The position numbers and the translations under genes are program-made. DNA of 64,000 nucleotides from an uncultured Bacteroidia bacterium (GTDB lineage: Bacteria > Bacteroidota > Bacteroidia > Bacteroidales > UBA932): positions 1 through 64,000 of the forward strand of contig CACZZF010000005.1 in NCBI GenBank assembly GCA_902785575.1, read 5' to 3'. Below are positions 1-7,339 of the stretch, in pieces (position 1 is the stretch's first letter; each line of letters opens with the position of its first letter). A model generated the notes under the pieces. It saw nothing but the letters and a program-made list of their open reading frames with translations, did not search any database and was not told where the DNA came from.

Positions 1-1
1 G

Positions 2-415
2 TCCAATTCCCCGAGCCGTTTCATTCGTGAGATAAACCAAGAATATATCGCCAACCCGTTGAGGGGTGACGAGTCCGATTCTGATGATTTGGTTTTCAGA
101 GGTTTCGGGCGTTCCTTCCAGCGGTCGTTCAAGCCGAAGGTGTCAAGACCTGAGCCCAAACCGGCTCCAGTCGCTCAGGTGACACGTGAATCTCTCCTTA
201 ACCGTCCTCTTCCGCCAAAGATTCCGGACTCGGAATTCACTCCTGTACCGATGACAGCTTTAAGGACGGGCCAGCGAATTGAGCATAACCGGTTTGGCTT
301 CGGGAAAATACTCGAGATCACCGGTCAGGTTCCCGATCTCAAGGCTAAAATCGTTTTTGATGATTATGGTGAGAAGATTTTGCTGCTGAAATATGCGAAA
401 ATTCGTATGGGATAG
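2..415 (+). CDS. ATP-dependent DNA helicase UvrD/PcrA, C-terminal end (5' truncated)
   Basis: The frame is open from the first bases of the window and ends at the TAG at 413-415, so only the last ~137 residues are present. It begins with SPSRFIREI, the end of the 2B/2A helicase core in UvrD/PcrA-type superfamily 1 helicases. A proline-rich, basic disordered linker follows, then a compact C-terminal segment with the GQRIEHNRFGFGKI pattern of the UvrD/PcrA Tudor-like domain that contacts RNA polymerase. The helicase motifs themselves lie outside the window. Family membership is a confident inference from the C-terminal signature; UvrD versus PcrA naming cannot be decided here. Confidence 0.85.
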   Translation, partial: SNSPSRFIREINQEYIANPLRGDESDSDDLVFRGFGRSFQRSFKPKVSRPEPKPAPVAQVTRESLLNRPLPPKIPDSEFTPVPMTALRTGQRIEHNRFGFGKILEITGQVPDLKAKIVFDDYGEKILLLKYAKIRMG

Positions 416-445
416 TTGTATTTATTCGGAAAATACGTATATTGC
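415..445 (+). promoter_or_regulatory. Possible his operon promoter
   Basis: GTTG at 415-418, 19 bases, then TATATTGC at 438-445 approximates the Bacteroidota -33/-7 pattern TTTG-N19-TAnnTTTG, with 3 of 4 and 4 of 6 fixed positions matching. It would start transcription only a base or so before the leader peptide ATG at 453, so the leader would be nearly leaderless. The spacing is right but the -7 box is imperfect. Confidence 0.35.
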
Positions 446-452
446 GACAGTT

Positions 453-500
453 ATGTTTTTCGAGAACGCTCATAAGCACCATCATTTCCTGGCCGAATAG
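453..500 (+). CDS. hisL: his operon leader peptide (HisL-like, 15 aa)
   Basis: This short reading frame begins with ATG at 453 and ends with TAG at 498-500. It encodes MFFENAHKHHHFLAE, in which four of fifteen residues are histidine and three are consecutive. It lies 82 bases upstream of hisG and is followed by mutually exclusive RNA hairpins ending in a U-tract, the arrangement of classical histidine attenuators: a ribosome stalling at the His codons (471-485) when charged tRNA-His is scarce changes the downstream fold. It has no other plausible role. Homology to enterobacterial HisL is by logic and position only; the sequence is different. Translation is not proven by sequence alone. Confidence 0.75.
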   Translation: MFFENAHKHHHFLAE

Positions 501-559
501 GTCTGGTAAGCGATGGTGTCCATATATTAACGAAGTGAAATGACATCGGCTTGCCGGAC
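476..559 (+). promoter_or_regulatory. his attenuator: pause hairpin and competing antiterminator
   Basis: Segment 1 (476-483, the His codons) pairs with 512-519, and the stem continues inward through 488-489/505-506 and 491-494/500-503, giving a pause hairpin. Alternatively 501-511 pairs with 549-559 over 11 consecutive base pairs, two of them G-U. That second pairing removes the 5' arm of the terminator at 547-570. The two folds exclude each other. A ribosome stalled on 471-485 would leave 501-511 free and favour the antiterminator, whereas one reaching the stop at 498-500 would cover 501-511 and allow termination. Pairings were worked out by eye. Confidence 0.7.
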
Positions 560-577
560 AAGGCAGGCCGGTTTTTT
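546..577 (+). terminator. Intrinsic terminator of the his attenuator
   Basis: A GC-rich 9-bp stem (547-555 with 562-570, one G-U) with a 6-nt loop is followed by six T residues at 572-577, directly before the hisG start at 582. It is placed to stop transcription before the first structural gene. Confidence 0.8.
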
Positions 578-581
578 ATTT

Positions 582-1439
582 ATGAATATGTTAAGAGTCG
601 CTATCCAATCAAAAGGTAGGCTGAACGAGGAAAGCCTCAAACTTCTTAAAGATGCGGGAATCGAAGTTGATGACACCAAGCGTAAGTTCATAGGCAAGGC
701 ATCCAATTTCCCGCTGGAACTGCTTTATCTTAGGGACGATGACATCCCCGGAGTGGTCGCTGACGGCTCCGCCGACATGGGAATCGTCGGGTACAACGAG
801 ATAGCCGAGACAGGTGCGGATGTGAACGTAGTACGCAAACTCGGCTTCGGGAGATGCCGCTTGTCTCTGGCTATTCCTAAAACAGTTGATTATCAGGGTC
901 TTCAATGGTTCGAGGGAAAATCTATAGCGACCTCATATCCAAATGTTCTTCGAGGTTTCCTGAATGAGAAGGGCATTTCGGCTGAGATTCGTCAGATTAT
1001 GGGTTCCGTGGAGATCGCCCCTGCCGCCGGGATTGCCGACGCTATTTTTGATATCGTGTCATCTGGCGGCACCCTCGTTTCCAACGGATTGAAAGAGGTT
1101 GAGTCAGTCCTCGAAAGCGAAGCTGTCCTGATTTCCAGGAAGGATCTTCCTGAAGACAGGTTGGAGATCATGGATTCGGTGCTTTTCCGCATTGACGCCA
1201 TTCAGGAGAGCAGGGGCAAGAAATATGTGTTGATGAATATTCCCACGGCCAAACTGCCCGATGCGATGGCTCTCCTTCCTTCGATGAGGAGCCCTACTGT
1301 GATGCCACTCGCCCTTGAGGGATGGAGTTCTCTTCACTCAGTAGTGGATGACGCTTCCATCTGGCAGACCGTAGAAGGCCTGAAAAGGATAGGGGCTGAG
1401 GGTATCCTAATCCTAAACGTTGACAAAATAATCGATTGA
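582..1439 (+). CDS. hisG: ATP phosphoribosyltransferase (long form)
   Basis: Catalyses the first step of histidine synthesis, condensing ATP and PRPP to phosphoribosyl-ATP. At ~285 residues it is the long form: a periplasmic-binding-protein-like catalytic domain starting LRVAIQSKGRL and containing DMGIVGYNE, followed by the PRPP-binding region (GGTLVSNGL) and a ~75-residue C-terminal ACT-like domain that in this family binds histidine for feedback inhibition. Start chosen at ATG 582; ATG 588 is almost equally good. An upstream in-frame ATG at 540 is rejected because it would translate the terminator hairpin. First gene of the operon, with hisD 3 bases downstream, and controlled by the attenuator at 453-577. 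Confidence 0.95.
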   Translation: MNMLRVAIQSKGRLNEESLKLLKDAGIEVDDTKRKFIGKASNFPLELLYLRDDDIPGVVADGSADMGIVGYNEIAETGADVNVVRKLGFGRCRLSLAIPKTVDYQGLQWFEGKSIATSYPNVLRGFLNEKGISAEIRQIMGSVEIAPAAGIADAIFDIVSSGGTLVSNGLKEVESVLESEAVLISRKDLPEDRLEIMDSVLFRIDAIQESRGKKYVLMNIPTAKLPDAMALLPSMRSPTVMPLALEGWSSLHSVVDDASIWQTVEGLKRIGAEGILILNVDKIID

Positions 1440-1442
1440 TAT

Positions 1443-2729
1443 ATGAGAGTATATGTTGAACCGGACAGGATGCAATGGCCATCCTTGACAAGGCGGGTCA
1501 GCCGTGATGACGCCATGTTGGACTGGAGGGTCACTGAGATCCTCAAGAGTGTCAGGGAAGGCGGAGACATGGCTTTGGACCAAGTTATCCGTTTCGTTGA
1601 AGGTTTTGTTCCGGAGAATCTCAAAGTCACCAAAGAAGAATTTGACTTGGCTGAAGACCAAGTACCTGAGGACTTGAAGGAGGCCATCAGGGTCGCTGCC
1701 CAAAGGATTAAGGCCTTCCATGAGAAGGAGCGCCCCACAGATTCTGAGTGGGATGATGGGAACGGGGTCATTTGCCGACGGAAATTCCTGCCGTTGAGGA
1801 GGATAGGGCTATATGTGCCAGGAGGTACCGCCCCTCTTTTCTCGACAGTATTGATGATGGGAGTCCCTTCATCAGTCGCCGGATGTCCGGAGAGGATAAT
1901 ATGCACTCCCGCGGCTAAGGATGGGAGTGTGGCTCCCGCGATCCTTTTCGCCGCCAAGATCTGCGGGATAACTGAAGTATACAAGATTGGTGGCGCGCAG
2001 GCTATCGCGACCATGGCTTATGGGACCGAGACGATAAGGAAAGTCGATAAGATATTTGGTCCTGGAAACAGATACGTCTTGAAAGCCAAGCAGTTGGTTT
2101 GCCGTGAAGGTGTGGCGATCGATATGCCTGCCGGACCATCTGAGGTGATGGTTGTCGCTGATAGTACGGCTAAAGTGCCGTTTATCGTGGCTGACCTGTT
2201 GTCCCAGGCGGAGCATGGCCCTGACAGCCAGGTGATTCTGGTTTGCCAGGACTTGTCGATGGCAAGGGAAGTCCAGCGTGAAATCAATGACCGGAAAGCT
2301 CTGCTGCCTAGAGAGGGAATAGTTGACAAGGCGTTGACTGACAGCAGGATTGTGGTGTTCTCTAACTTGGAGGATGGCATTGAGTTCGCTAATGCCTACG
2401 CTCCGGAGCACCTTATCCTCTCGGTCGCCGATCCTGAATCCCTCGCGTCTAAAGTGACTGCCGCCGGAAGCGTGTTTATGGGCCATTACTCTCCGGAGAG
2501 CGCGGGTGATTATGCGAGTGGCACAAATCACATATTGCCGACAAAGGGCACCGCGGTGGCTTGGAGCGGGGTTGGCGTGGACACTTTCATGCACGCCATA
2601 ACTTTCCAGTCACTGAGCAAGGAAGGCCTTTCCAGGATTGGCGGAGCGATAATAACCATGGCGGAAGCTGAAGGTCTTAAGGCACATGCGGAAGCGGTGC
2701 GTGTTAGACTTGATGAAGGAGGGAAATGA
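1443..2729 (+). CDS. hisD: Histidinol dehydrogenase
   Basis: Zinc- and NAD-dependent enzyme performing the last two oxidations, histidinol to histidine. The 428-residue length is standard. Visible signatures are PGGTAPLFSTV, GPGNRYV, DMPAGPSEV, SQAEHGPDSQ (zinc ligands Gln and His), AYAPEHL (catalytic Glu-His) and the SAGDYASGTNH stretch with the remaining metal-binding Asp; a final His lies near the C-terminus (KAHAEAVR). All expected catalytic positions appear intact. It starts 3 bases after hisG and ends one base before the hisC-hisB start, so it is certainly cotranscribed. Confidence 0.96.
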   Translation: MRVYVEPDRMQWPSLTRRVSRDDAMLDWRVTEILKSVREGGDMALDQVIRFVEGFVPENLKVTKEEFDLAEDQVPEDLKEAIRVAAQRIKAFHEKERPTDSEWDDGNGVICRRKFLPLRRIGLYVPGGTAPLFSTVLMMGVPSSVAGCPERIICTPAAKDGSVAPAILFAAKICGITEVYKIGGAQAIATMAYGTETIRKVDKIFGPGNRYVLKAKQLVCREGVAIDMPAGPSEVMVVADSTAKVPFIVADLLSQAEHGPDSQVILVCQDLSMAREVQREINDRKALLPREGIVDKALTDSRIVVFSNLEDGIEFANAYAPEHLILSVADPESLASKVTAAGSVFMGHYSPESAGDYASGTNHILPTKGTAVAWSGVGVDTFMHAITFQSLSKEGLSRIGGAIITMAEAEGLKAHAEAVRVRLDEGGK

Positions 2730-2730
2730 T

Positions 2731-4386
2731 ATGACAATATCCGAAGTTTTGCTACTCGCGAGGGAAAATATAAGGAGCCTCACCCCTTATTCCACAGCCA
2801 GGGATGAGTACCGTGGTGAATTGGGAATACTCCTTGACGCTAACGAGAGTCCCTATGGGAAAGAAGGCCTTAACAGGTATCCTTCACGGAACCTCAGGGA
2901 ATCGCTTGCCGAGAAGATATCCAAACTGAAGGGTTTGCCGAGGGAGAGACTATTTCTCGGAAACGGGAGCGATGAGACTATTGACCTGTGTTACAGGGTG
3001 TTCTGCCAGCCCGGGAAAGACAATGCCGTGATGATCGCCCCGAGTTACGGGATGTATTCTGTCTGCGCCGGAATCAACGATGTGGAATGCCGCCAGATTC
3101 AATTGGAAGAAGATTTCACCTTGCCTGTTGACGCTCTGCTGGATGCTTCCGACAGCGGGACCAAACTGATGTTTTTATGTTCCCCGAACAACCCTACCGG
3201 CAACGCTTTCCCCGAGAGTGGGATCAGACGGCTTCTGGACGAATTTAAAGGTGTCCTTGTCTTGGATGAGGCTTATGTCGATTTCTCTGAGCAAGGTTCA
3301 ATGGTGGGACTTCTAGAGGAATATCCCAACTTGATCATTCTCCAGACCCTTTCCAAGGCTTACGGTATGGCAGGGCTTAGAGTAGGAATGGCTTTGGCGG
3401 ATCCCGCTATAGTGTCTTTATTCGATAAGGTCCGTTATCCATATAATATCGGTACAGATACCTTGCGTCTGGCTGTCGGTAGCATTAATCCTGAGAAAGT
3501 CGCTTCCGAGATACAGATGATCAGGGCACAGAGGGATATGGTCGCTTCGAGGCTGGCAGGATTCAGATGTGTCGAAAAGATATTTCCGAGTGACGCTAAC
3601 TTCCTGTTAGTCAAGGTGTCAGATCCAATCGCACTGTATTCCCACTTGCTTAGGGACGGGATTATAGTCAGGAACCGCTCATCTGTCACCGGTTGCGAGG
3701 GTTGTCTCCGTCTGACTGTCGGAACTCCAGAGGAGAACAACAAGATGCTTAGGTCCATCGGGGCTTTCGAGAATCCCGGAGCGATTGATTACGCTCCAGT
3801 CCAGGAAGGACGCCGGGCATGTCGGGAGAGGGTCACCCGTGAGACCAAAGTGCTGGTTGAGGCTGACCTTGACGGTAATGGCGAGAGTTCCATCAGCACA
3901 GGTCTTCGGTTCTTTGACCACATGCTTGAGCAGATTCCCCATCACTCTGGTATCTCATTGAAGATAATCGCTGAAGGGGATCTCGATGTGGATGAGCACC
4001 ACACTATGGAGGATGTCGCTATCACTCTCGGAGAGACTCTGTTGGAGGCTTTGGGGGACAGGAGGGGCATAGAGCGTTATGGATTCGCACTGCCTATGGA
4101 TGAGTGCGATGCCTTTGTCACTATGGATCTCGGTGGCCGTATCGATTTCAAATGGGATGTCGTTTTCACAAGGGAATATGTCGGGGACACTCCAACTGAG
4201 ATGTTCAAACATTTCTTCCAGTCGCTTTGCTCGGCGTTGAAGTGCAACCTTCACATTACCGCCAAAGGGGAGAATAACCATCATCTCGCGGAATCCGTGT
4301 TCAAAGCTTTCGCCAGGACTCTTGGCGCTGCCGTGAAGAAAGATCCTTTCAAGTATGATATTCCTAGCAGCAAAGGGACATTATGA
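2731..4386 (+). CDS. hisCB: HisC-HisB fusion: histidinol-phosphate aminotransferase + imidazoleglycerol-phosphate dehydratase
   Basis: A single 551-residue frame carries two pathway enzymes. Residues ~1-350 are a PLP-dependent class II aminotransferase with DANESPYG, the GNGSDE phosphate-binding turn, SPNNPTGN, VLDEAYVDF and the Schiff-base lysine Lys209 in SKAYGMAGLR. After a short linker (~350-360), residues ~361-551 form a complete IGP dehydratase with FDHMLEQIPHHSG, DEHHTMEDVA and ENNHHLAESVFKA supplying the manganese-binding His/Glu sets. The HAD-type histidinol-phosphate phosphatase that forms the N-terminal half of many HisB proteins is absent. Start ATG 2731 has AGGAGGG about 7 bases upstream; no frameshift is needed. 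The stop overlaps hisH as ATGA. Confidence 0.93.
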   Translation: MTISEVLLLARENIRSLTPYSTARDEYRGELGILLDANESPYGKEGLNRYPSRNLRESLAEKISKLKGLPRERLFLGNGSDETIDLCYRVFCQPGKDNAVMIAPSYGMYSVCAGINDVECRQIQLEEDFTLPVDALLDASDSGTKLMFLCSPNNPTGNAFPESGIRRLLDEFKGVLVLDEAYVDFSEQGSMVGLLEEYPNLIILQTLSKAYGMAGLRVGMALADPAIVSLFDKVRYPYNIGTDTLRLAVGSINPEKVASEIQMIRAQRDMVASRLAGFRCVEKIFPSDANFLLVKVSDPIALYSHLLRDGIIVRNRSSVTGCEGCLRLTVGTPEENNKMLRSIGAFENPGAIDYAPVQEGRRACRERVTRETKVLVEADLDGNGESSISTGLRFFDHMLEQIPHHSGISLKIIAEGDLDVDEHHTMEDVAITLGETLLEALGDRRGIERYGFALPMDECDAFVTMDLGGRIDFKWDVVFTREYVGDTPTEMFKHFFQSLCSALKCNLHITAKGENNHHLAESVFKAFARTLGAAVKKDPFKYDIPSSKGTL

Positions 4387-4973
4387 TAGCCGTTGTCAGA
4401 TATGATGCCGGCAATGTCCTGTCGGTGGTGAATGCCTTACGCCGGTGCGGAGTTGAGGAATTTGAATTGACCTCGGATCCTGAGGTTATCAAAAACGCCG
4501 ACAAGGTCATACTGCCTGGAGTCGGGGATGCCTCGGTGGCGCTGTCCAGCCTGCGTTCCTTGGGCCTGGACGCGGTGATCAGCTCCTTGACTTGCCCTGT
4601 TTTAGGAATATGTGTCGGGATGCAGGTCCTCTGCCGTCATTGCGAGGAAGGTGATGTGGATGGTCTAGGCATATTCGACACTGAAGTCAGTCGTTTCAAC
4701 TTGGAGGACCCCGGTCTGAAGATCCCCCATATGGGGTGGAACCAGTTGAAAGATATGAGAACCCCTCTTTTCAAAGGACTCCCTGATGGATCCTATGTGT
4801 ATTTCGTCCATTCTTTCCGGGCTGAATTGTCCAGGGACACTATTGCCACTACAGTTTACGGGTCTCCTTTCAGTGCCGCTTTAGCTAAGGATAATTTCTT
4901 CGGGACTCAGTTCCATCCGGAGAAGAGCGGCCCTTCTGGAGCCTTGATAATCAAAAACTTCCTGGCTTTATGA
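4383..4973 (+). CDS. hisH: Imidazole glycerol phosphate synthase, glutaminase subunit
   Basis: Class I glutamine amidotransferase that releases ammonia from glutamine and channels it to HisF. The 196-residue protein has the oxyanion region PGVGDA, the nucleophile cysteine in GICVGMQ, the conserved FVHSF segment, and the catalytic His-Glu pair in FHPEKSG. It starts within the ATGA overlap with hisCB and ends in the ATGA overlap with hisA, indicating translational coupling with both neighbours. Confidence 0.95.
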   Translation: MIAVVRYDAGNVLSVVNALRRCGVEEFELTSDPEVIKNADKVILPGVGDASVALSSLRSLGLDAVISSLTCPVLGICVGMQVLCRHCEEGDVDGLGIFDTEVSRFNLEDPGLKIPHMGWNQLKDMRTPLFKGLPDGSYVYFVHSFRAELSRDTIATTVYGSPFSAALAKDNFFGTQFHPEKSGPSGALIIKNFLAL

Positions 4974-5695
4974 TACAAATAGTTCCAGCCATTGATATTA
5001 TCGGGGGACGTTGCGTCCGTCTCAGCCAGGGAGATTTCTCCAGGGAGACCTCCTATGAGACGACTCCTGTCGAGATGGCGTCACGGTTCTTGGAGAACGG
5101 TTTTAAGAGCCTTCATGTGGTGGATCTTGAGGGTGCCAAGAATGGGAAACCCGCTAATCTGAGATCATTGAGAGAGCTTGCCTCCTTAGGCGATATCAAG
5201 ATTGAGTGGGGCGGGGGAATCAAGACCCGTCAGGATCTAGAGGCGGCATTTGAGGCTGGGGCTTCCAGTGTTGTATTCGGAACCTTGGCTGTCCGTAATC
5301 CAGTCTTGTTCAAGTCTTTCCTTGAAGAATATGGGCCTGACAAAATCACTCTTGGAGCCGATGTCCGCGGAACAAAGGTAGCAGTCGGAGGATGGATGGA
5401 GACTTCTGATGTTGAGCTTTCCAGCCTGATCAGTTCGTTCCTGCCTGGGCTGTCAAACGTTATCGTCACAGAAATATCCAGGGATGGAATGTTTTCGGGA
5501 TCGAACCCGGAGTTTTTCCGGGGACTTATGGCCGGTTTCCCCGGTGTGGTTTTCACCGCGAGTGGGGGAATAGGCTCAATACCTGATATTGAGGCTCTTG
5601 ACAATGCTCTTGTGCCTAGAGTGATTGTCGGTAAAGCATTGTACGAGGGCAAAATTAAATTGGAGGATCTGGCATTATGGTCGCGAAGAGGATAA
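4970..5695 (+). CDS. hisA: ProFAR isomerase (phosphoribosylformimino-AICAR-P isomerase)
   Basis: A beta/alpha-barrel of 241 residues that isomerises ProFAR to PRFAR by an Amadori rearrangement. It opens with [14 protein letters not shown], where the Asp is the general base at the end of strand 1, and has the second catalytic Asp in TLGADVRG. Phosphate-binding loops are visible as EWGGGIK and TASGGIGS. The start is the ATGA overlap with hisH; the 3' end overlaps hisF by 19 bases. Together with HisF this preserves the usual paired-barrel order. Confidence 0.95.
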   Translation: MIQIVPAIDIIGGRCVRLSQGDFSRETSYETTPVEMASRFLENGFKSLHVVDLEGAKNGKPANLRSLRELASLGDIKIEWGGGIKTRQDLEAAFEAGASSVVFGTLAVRNPVLFKSFLEEYGPDKITLGADVRGTKVAVGGWMETSDVELSSLISSFLPGLSNVIVTEISRDGMFSGSNPEFFRGLMAGFPGVVFTASGGIGSIPDIEALDNALVPRVIVGKALYEGKIKLEDLALWSRRG

Positions 5696-6432
5696 TCCCT
5701 TGTCTTGACGTAAAGGACGGCAAGACTGTCAAAGGAATCAATTTCCTTGGGCTCAAGGAGGTTGGGGATCCTGTGGAACTGGGCGCTGAATATGCCGCGC
5801 AGGGAGCTGATGAGCTTGTTTACCTTGACATCAGTGCCACCTTGGAGGGGCGGAGGACTTTCACCGAGCTGGTCAGGGCCGTCGCGATGAGGTTGGACAT
5901 ACCCTTCACTGTCGGAGGAGGAATATCCTCTTTGGCTGATGCCGCGAGGCTTTTGGAAGCCGGGGCCGACAAGGTCAGTATCAATAGCGCCGCTTTGAGG
6001 AATCCGGATCTGATAGGAGAGATCGCCGGACATTTCGGAAGCCAGTTCGTGGTCGTGGCTATCGATGCCAGGACAATAGATGGCAGGTGGTTGGCGACGA
6101 CCCATGGAGGAAGTGTGCAGACCGATAAGGAGTTGTTCTCTTGGGCAAAAGAGTCCCAGGAGCGTGGCGCCGGGGAGATATTGTTCACTTCGATGGACCA
6201 TGACGGGACCAAAAAAGGTTATCCTTGTGACACTTTCGCCGCTCTTTGCGGCAGCCTTTCGATTCCTGTCATAGCTTCTGGAGGAGCTGGTAACTCTGAG
6301 GACATTGCCAAGGTACTGACTGATGGTAAGGCGGACGCCGCCCTTGCGGCAAGTATCTTCCATTATGGGGAAATCACTATACCAGAGCTGAAAAGGTACC
6401 TTGCGGGTCGTGGAATAAAAGTAAGATTGTAG
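5677..6432 (+). CDS. hisF: Imidazole glycerol phosphate synthase, cyclase subunit
   Basis: The synthase half of the HisHF complex, converting PRFAR and ammonia to imidazole glycerol phosphate and AICAR. Its 251 residues match the family. It begins [16 protein letters not shown], containing the catalytic Asp near position 11, and has the partner Asp in VVVAIDART. Phosphate loops TVGGGISS and IASGGAGN are intact. The start ATG at 5677 lies inside the 3' end of hisA. Confidence 0.96.
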   Translation: MVAKRIIPCLDVKDGKTVKGINFLGLKEVGDPVELGAEYAAQGADELVYLDISATLEGRRTFTELVRAVAMRLDIPFTVGGGISSLADAARLLEAGADKVSINSAALRNPDLIGEIAGHFGSQFVVVAIDARTIDGRWLATTHGGSVQTDKELFSWAKESQERGAGEILFTSMDHDGTKKGYPCDTFAALCGSLSIPVIASGGAGNSEDIAKVLTDGKADAALAASIFHYGEITIPELKRYLAGRGIKVRL

Positions 6433-6446
6433 TATCAGATATTAAT

Positions 6447-7046
6447 ATGGAAAAGAAAGAAATTGATTTCGGTAAGAATCCGGACGGGTTGGTCCCGGCG
6501 ATAATCCAGGACGTGGACACCAAGAAGGTATTGATGCTGGGTTATATGGACAAAGCCGCATATGAGAAGACTCTCGATAGCGGTCTCGTGACATTTTGGA
6601 GCCGGTCAAGGAAAACCTTGTGGACAAAAGGGGAGACCAGCGGCAATTACCTGCATGTCAAGGAAGTCTTCGTTGATTGCGACTTGGACACGCTATTGAT
6701 TTACGCCCAGCCTGATGGCCCTACATGCCATAGGGGCACTATATCTTGTTTTGACACTCCTGACGAGGAGGGATTCCTAGGAAGATTGCAGCAAGTCATC
6801 CGTGGGCGTCATGAGGAGATGCCGGAAGGACACTACACAACCCGGCTTTTTTCCGCTGGAGTGGCCAAGATTTCCCAAAAGGTTGGGGAAGAGGCTGTGG
6901 AGACCATTTTGGAGGCTATGAGAGGTGATCATGAAAGGTACATTTATGAGGCGTCTGACTTGCTTTACCACCTGCTTGTGCTTAATGAGCAAATGGGAAT
7001 CGGGATAGCTGATCTGGAAAAAGAGTTGCTGTCCAGACACAAGTGA
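6447..7046 (+). CDS. hisIE: Bifunctional phosphoribosyl-AMP cyclohydrolase / phosphoribosyl-ATP pyrophosphatase
   Basis: Performs steps two and three of the pathway in one 199-residue chain. The N-terminal HisI domain (to ~115) contains TFWSRSRK and the zinc/magnesium site DCDLDTLLI followed by GPTCHRGTISCF. The C-terminal HisE domain (~120-199) is a MazG-like helical fold with KVGEEAVETILEA. It is the last gene of the operon, 14 bases after hisF. No strong U-tailed terminator immediately follows; the hairpin at 7156-7188 may serve. Confidence 0.95.
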   Translation: MEKKEIDFGKNPDGLVPAIIQDVDTKKVLMLGYMDKAAYEKTLDSGLVTFWSRSRKTLWTKGETSGNYLHVKEVFVDCDLDTLLIYAQPDGPTCHRGTISCFDTPDEEGFLGRLQQVIRGRHEEMPEGHYTTRLFSAGVAKISQKVGEEAVETILEAMRGDHERYIYEASDLLYHLLVLNEQMGIGIADLEKELLSRHK

Positions 7047-7087
7047 AAAGTTTTTATTAGCTGATTTATAAAAAAACAAGTCAAATA

Positions 7088-7118
7088 ATTGTTAGTATCA
7101 AAAGATTTTGTATATTTG
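7088..7118 (+). promoter_or_regulatory. Promoter of the 7.3-12.6 kb surface operon
   Basis: ATTG at 7088-7091, exactly 19 bases, then TATATTTG at 7111-7118 matches the Bacteroidota primary-sigma promoter (perfect -7, 3 of 4 at -33). Transcription would begin near 7125, leaving a ~210-nt 5' untranslated leader before the ATG at 7337. The leader holds the two hairpins listed next. Confidence 0.7.
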
Positions 7119-7155
7119 ACTCGAAGTTTTTCATAGTTTAAGTTTAGGTTAAGTA

Positions 7156-7188
7156 GCGGAGCGATCGCAGTGACTGCGATTGCTCCGT
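7156..7188 (+). promoter_or_regulatory. Strong 5' leader hairpin, possible terminator
   Basis: 7158-7170 pairs with 7174-7186 over 13 bp (one G-U) around a TGA triloop; C7157-G7187 and a G-U pair extend it. It is followed by GTGTTTTAT, a weak U-tract. It lies ~30 nt after the inferred transcription start. It could terminate the his operon read-through, attenuate the downstream operon, or merely stabilise the leader. Confidence 0.55.
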
Positions 7189-7278
7189 GTTTTATACCTA
7201 TCCGTCAGATAAAAAACAGAAATTTGTTTTTTTGAATCCAATTTTTTCTGTTCTTGATCTTTATTTCCGTTTAGTCTC

Positions 7279-7339
7279 CATAGTTTTGCCAACGGTTCGC
7301 GACAACCGCGACCGTTAACTTTTCTTTCACAAAACTATG
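7279..7339 (+). promoter_or_regulatory. Nested hairpin enclosing the start codon of the 7337 gene
   Basis: A perfect 10-bp inverted repeat, 7279-7288 with 7330-7339, has the ATG start codon (7337-7339) as its last three bases. Inside it, 7291-7296 plus 7298-7301 pair with 7307-7316 (10 bp, one bulged T, 5-nt loop). If formed in RNA, the initiation codon would be double-stranded. This suggests translational control, but function is inferred from structure only. Confidence 0.5.

Noticed and set aside
540..581. Upstream in-frame ATG extending HisG by 14 residues
   Set aside because: The extension would be encoded by the attenuator terminator and does not resemble HisG; the ATG at 582 fits the family start.
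1334..2014. Long minus-strand open frame (226 codons) opposite hisD
   Set aside because: Low-complexity Ser/Thr-rich antisense of a well-recognised gene; no family features.
5230..6363. 377-codon minus-strand frame opposite hisA/hisF
   Set aside because: Spans two genes on the other strand that have all expected catalytic motifs; a by-product of GC-rich codon usage.
7279..7339. Invertible promoter (phase-variation) flanked by inverted repeats
   Set aside because: The repeats are only 41 bases apart, include the start codon, and enclose another hairpin rather than a promoter; an RNA structure explains them better, and no invertase is near.
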